NCBI GenBank assembly: GCA_039208045.1
Contig: JBCCRH010000326.1
Span: 1 to 7,384, forward strand
From: JBCCRH01 sp039208045
GTDB taxonomy: Bacteria > Bacteroidota > Bacteroidia > Chitinophagales > Saprospiraceae
Reading direction: 5' to 3'
DNA length: 7,384 nucleotides
Made by a program: the position numbers and the translations under genes. Below the pieces are notes generated by a model. The model was not told the DNA's origin. It saw only the letters and a program-made list of their open reading frames with translations, and searched no databases. Of the stretch, positions 6,827 through 7,384 are shown one piece after another (position 1 is the first letter of the stretch; each line of letters begins with the position of its first letter).

Positions 6827-6947
6827 CGCGGATTCAAGCTGTAAGAAAGCCTAGCCCGGGCTTTATTCATCGCGGATTGCAAATCCGCTGAGCGCGGGCT
6901 AGGCTTTTCTGCAACTTAGTCCGAGCTTAGTGGATTTGCAATCCGCG
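6827..6947. repeat. REP-like nested palindromic repeat cluster
   Basis: CGCGGATTGCAAATCCGC (6871-6888) is itself a hairpin (7-bp arms, 3-base loop). It recurs inverted at 6930-6947 with one mismatch, and its first eight bases recur at 6827-6834. The central copy sits in the loop of the larger terminator-like stem. Repeated short palindromes in an intergenic gap between convergent genes fit REP/BIME-type elements, which are spread by RAYT transposases in other bacteria; the RAYT link is inference, as no such gene is in the window. Confidence 0.55.
6844..6910. terminator. Stem-loop between convergent peptidase and outer-membrane protein genes, likely bidirectional terminator
   Basis: AGAAAGCCTAGCCCGGGCT (6844-6862) pairs with AGCGCGGGCTAGGCTTTTCT (6891-6910), with one mismatch and one bulged T, leaving a 28-base loop that contains a second hairpin (6872-6888). 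The right arm ends in TTTTCT and the left arm, read on the other strand, in TTTCT. It lies between the two stop codons. Confidence 0.65.
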
Positions 6948-6964
6948 AGTCAACCCTTATTTTC

Positions 6965-7384
6965 TTAGATTTCAAACTTAAACCCAAGCCCCAGAGTCAG
7001 CATATTATTCCGACCCTCTGCATCATTAAAGAAATCGGTCAGTCCAATTTCGTAGTTTGCTTTTATCGTCAAAAACCAAATATCGACACCCACGCCGACA
7101 TTACCTGCTAGCGCAAAATCGTTGAGGGCGTCGCGGTCAAAGCCAATCTCGGATCGTTCATTTACGCCAATAATATAGGAAGGCACGATGCCTGCCCGCA
7201 CATGTATGGGCAAGAGGGCATCCGAGCCCGATAGATTCAGTCCAATATTGATGGGCATCCGCACGCTCTGAATGGTGGTCTGGTCGGTCAGGCTGAGGTC
7301 TTCTTGATTGATGGGGTCTTTCACTAGATCAGCAGTAAAACTGTAGTAGTGCAAACCAGGCTCAAAAAAGAAGCGCTTATCGCC
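6965..7384 (-). CDS. Outer-membrane beta-barrel protein (PorT-like family), N-terminus beyond window
   Basis: The frame is open to the window edge, giving 139 C-terminal residues; the TTG at 7354 is not a start because barrel-like sequence (DKRFFFEPGLHYYSF) continues upstream. Alternating hydrophobic/polar stretches typical of transmembrane beta strands are seen at 41-51 (VRMPINIGLNL), 60-74 (IHVRAGIVPSYIIGV), 95-116 and 127-139, separated by Asp/Asn-rich turns. The protein ends in LGLGFKFEI, a strand with alternating aromatic residues as in barrel C-termini. It resembles the small PorT/OMP_b-brl_2 barrels of Bacteroidota, which sit in the outer membrane; individual functions are mostly unknown. 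Family assignment is by pattern, without a signature motif. Confidence 0.75.
   Translation of the reverse strand, partial: GDKRFFFEPGLHYYSFTADLVKDPINQEDLSLTDQTTIQSVRMPINIGLNLSGSDALLPIHVRAGIVPSYIIGVNERSEIGFDRDALNDFALAGNVGVGVDIWFLTIKANYEIGLTDFFNDAEGRNNMLTLGLGFKFEI

Noticed and set aside
7352..7354. TTG as start codon of the last gene
   Set aside because: Barrel-like sequence continues in frame to the window edge, so the gene is simply cut.

Overview
The window looks like chromosomal DNA of a member of the Bacteroidota, most likely a Saprospiria/Lewinella-type marine lineage. This placement is inference. It rests on a Bacteroidota-style UvrA, a lipoprotein di-haem peroxidase, a papain-like protease joined to a DUF4384-like tail, a PorT-type outer-membrane barrel, starts without Shine-Dalgarno sequences, and promoter-like TTTG / TAnnTTTG elements. 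Base composition by eye is moderate in genes and strongly AT-rich in one spacer (about 4920-5100).

Six protein genes lie on strictly alternating strands. From left to right they are: a 5'-truncated uvrA-family gene (+, 2-2149); a di-haem cytochrome c peroxidase/MauG-family lipoprotein (-, 2195-3361); a complete fabG (+, 3515-4261); a small winged-helix-like putative regulator (-, 4546-4860); a membrane-anchored C1 (papain-like) peptidase with a C-terminal DUF4384-like domain (+, 5256-6818); and an outer-membrane beta-barrel protein cut off by the window end (-, 6965-7384). No two neighbours share an operon. Each convergent junction (2149-2184, 4448-4486, 6844-6910) carries a hairpin able to act as a terminator, and the two divergent junctions hold the promoters.

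The genes do not form an evident pathway. uvrA concerns DNA damage, fabG concerns fatty-acid elongation, the peroxidase is a periplasmic or lipid-anchored redox enzyme, and the last two are envelope proteins. I do not see a new multi-gene system. The least ordinary material is non-coding. One item is a 169-bp element (4283-4451) that is one long imperfect palindrome with about 31-bp terminal inverted repeats, sitting between fabG and its terminator; it looks like a MITE or similar small non-autonomous repeat. The other is a REP-like nested palindrome (6827-6947) built from repeats of CGCGGATTGCAAATCCGC. Two enzymes also have notable residue changes: the UvrA lacks the first CxxC pair of its N-terminal zinc module, and the peroxidase lacks the distal His of classical bacterial cytochrome c peroxidases.
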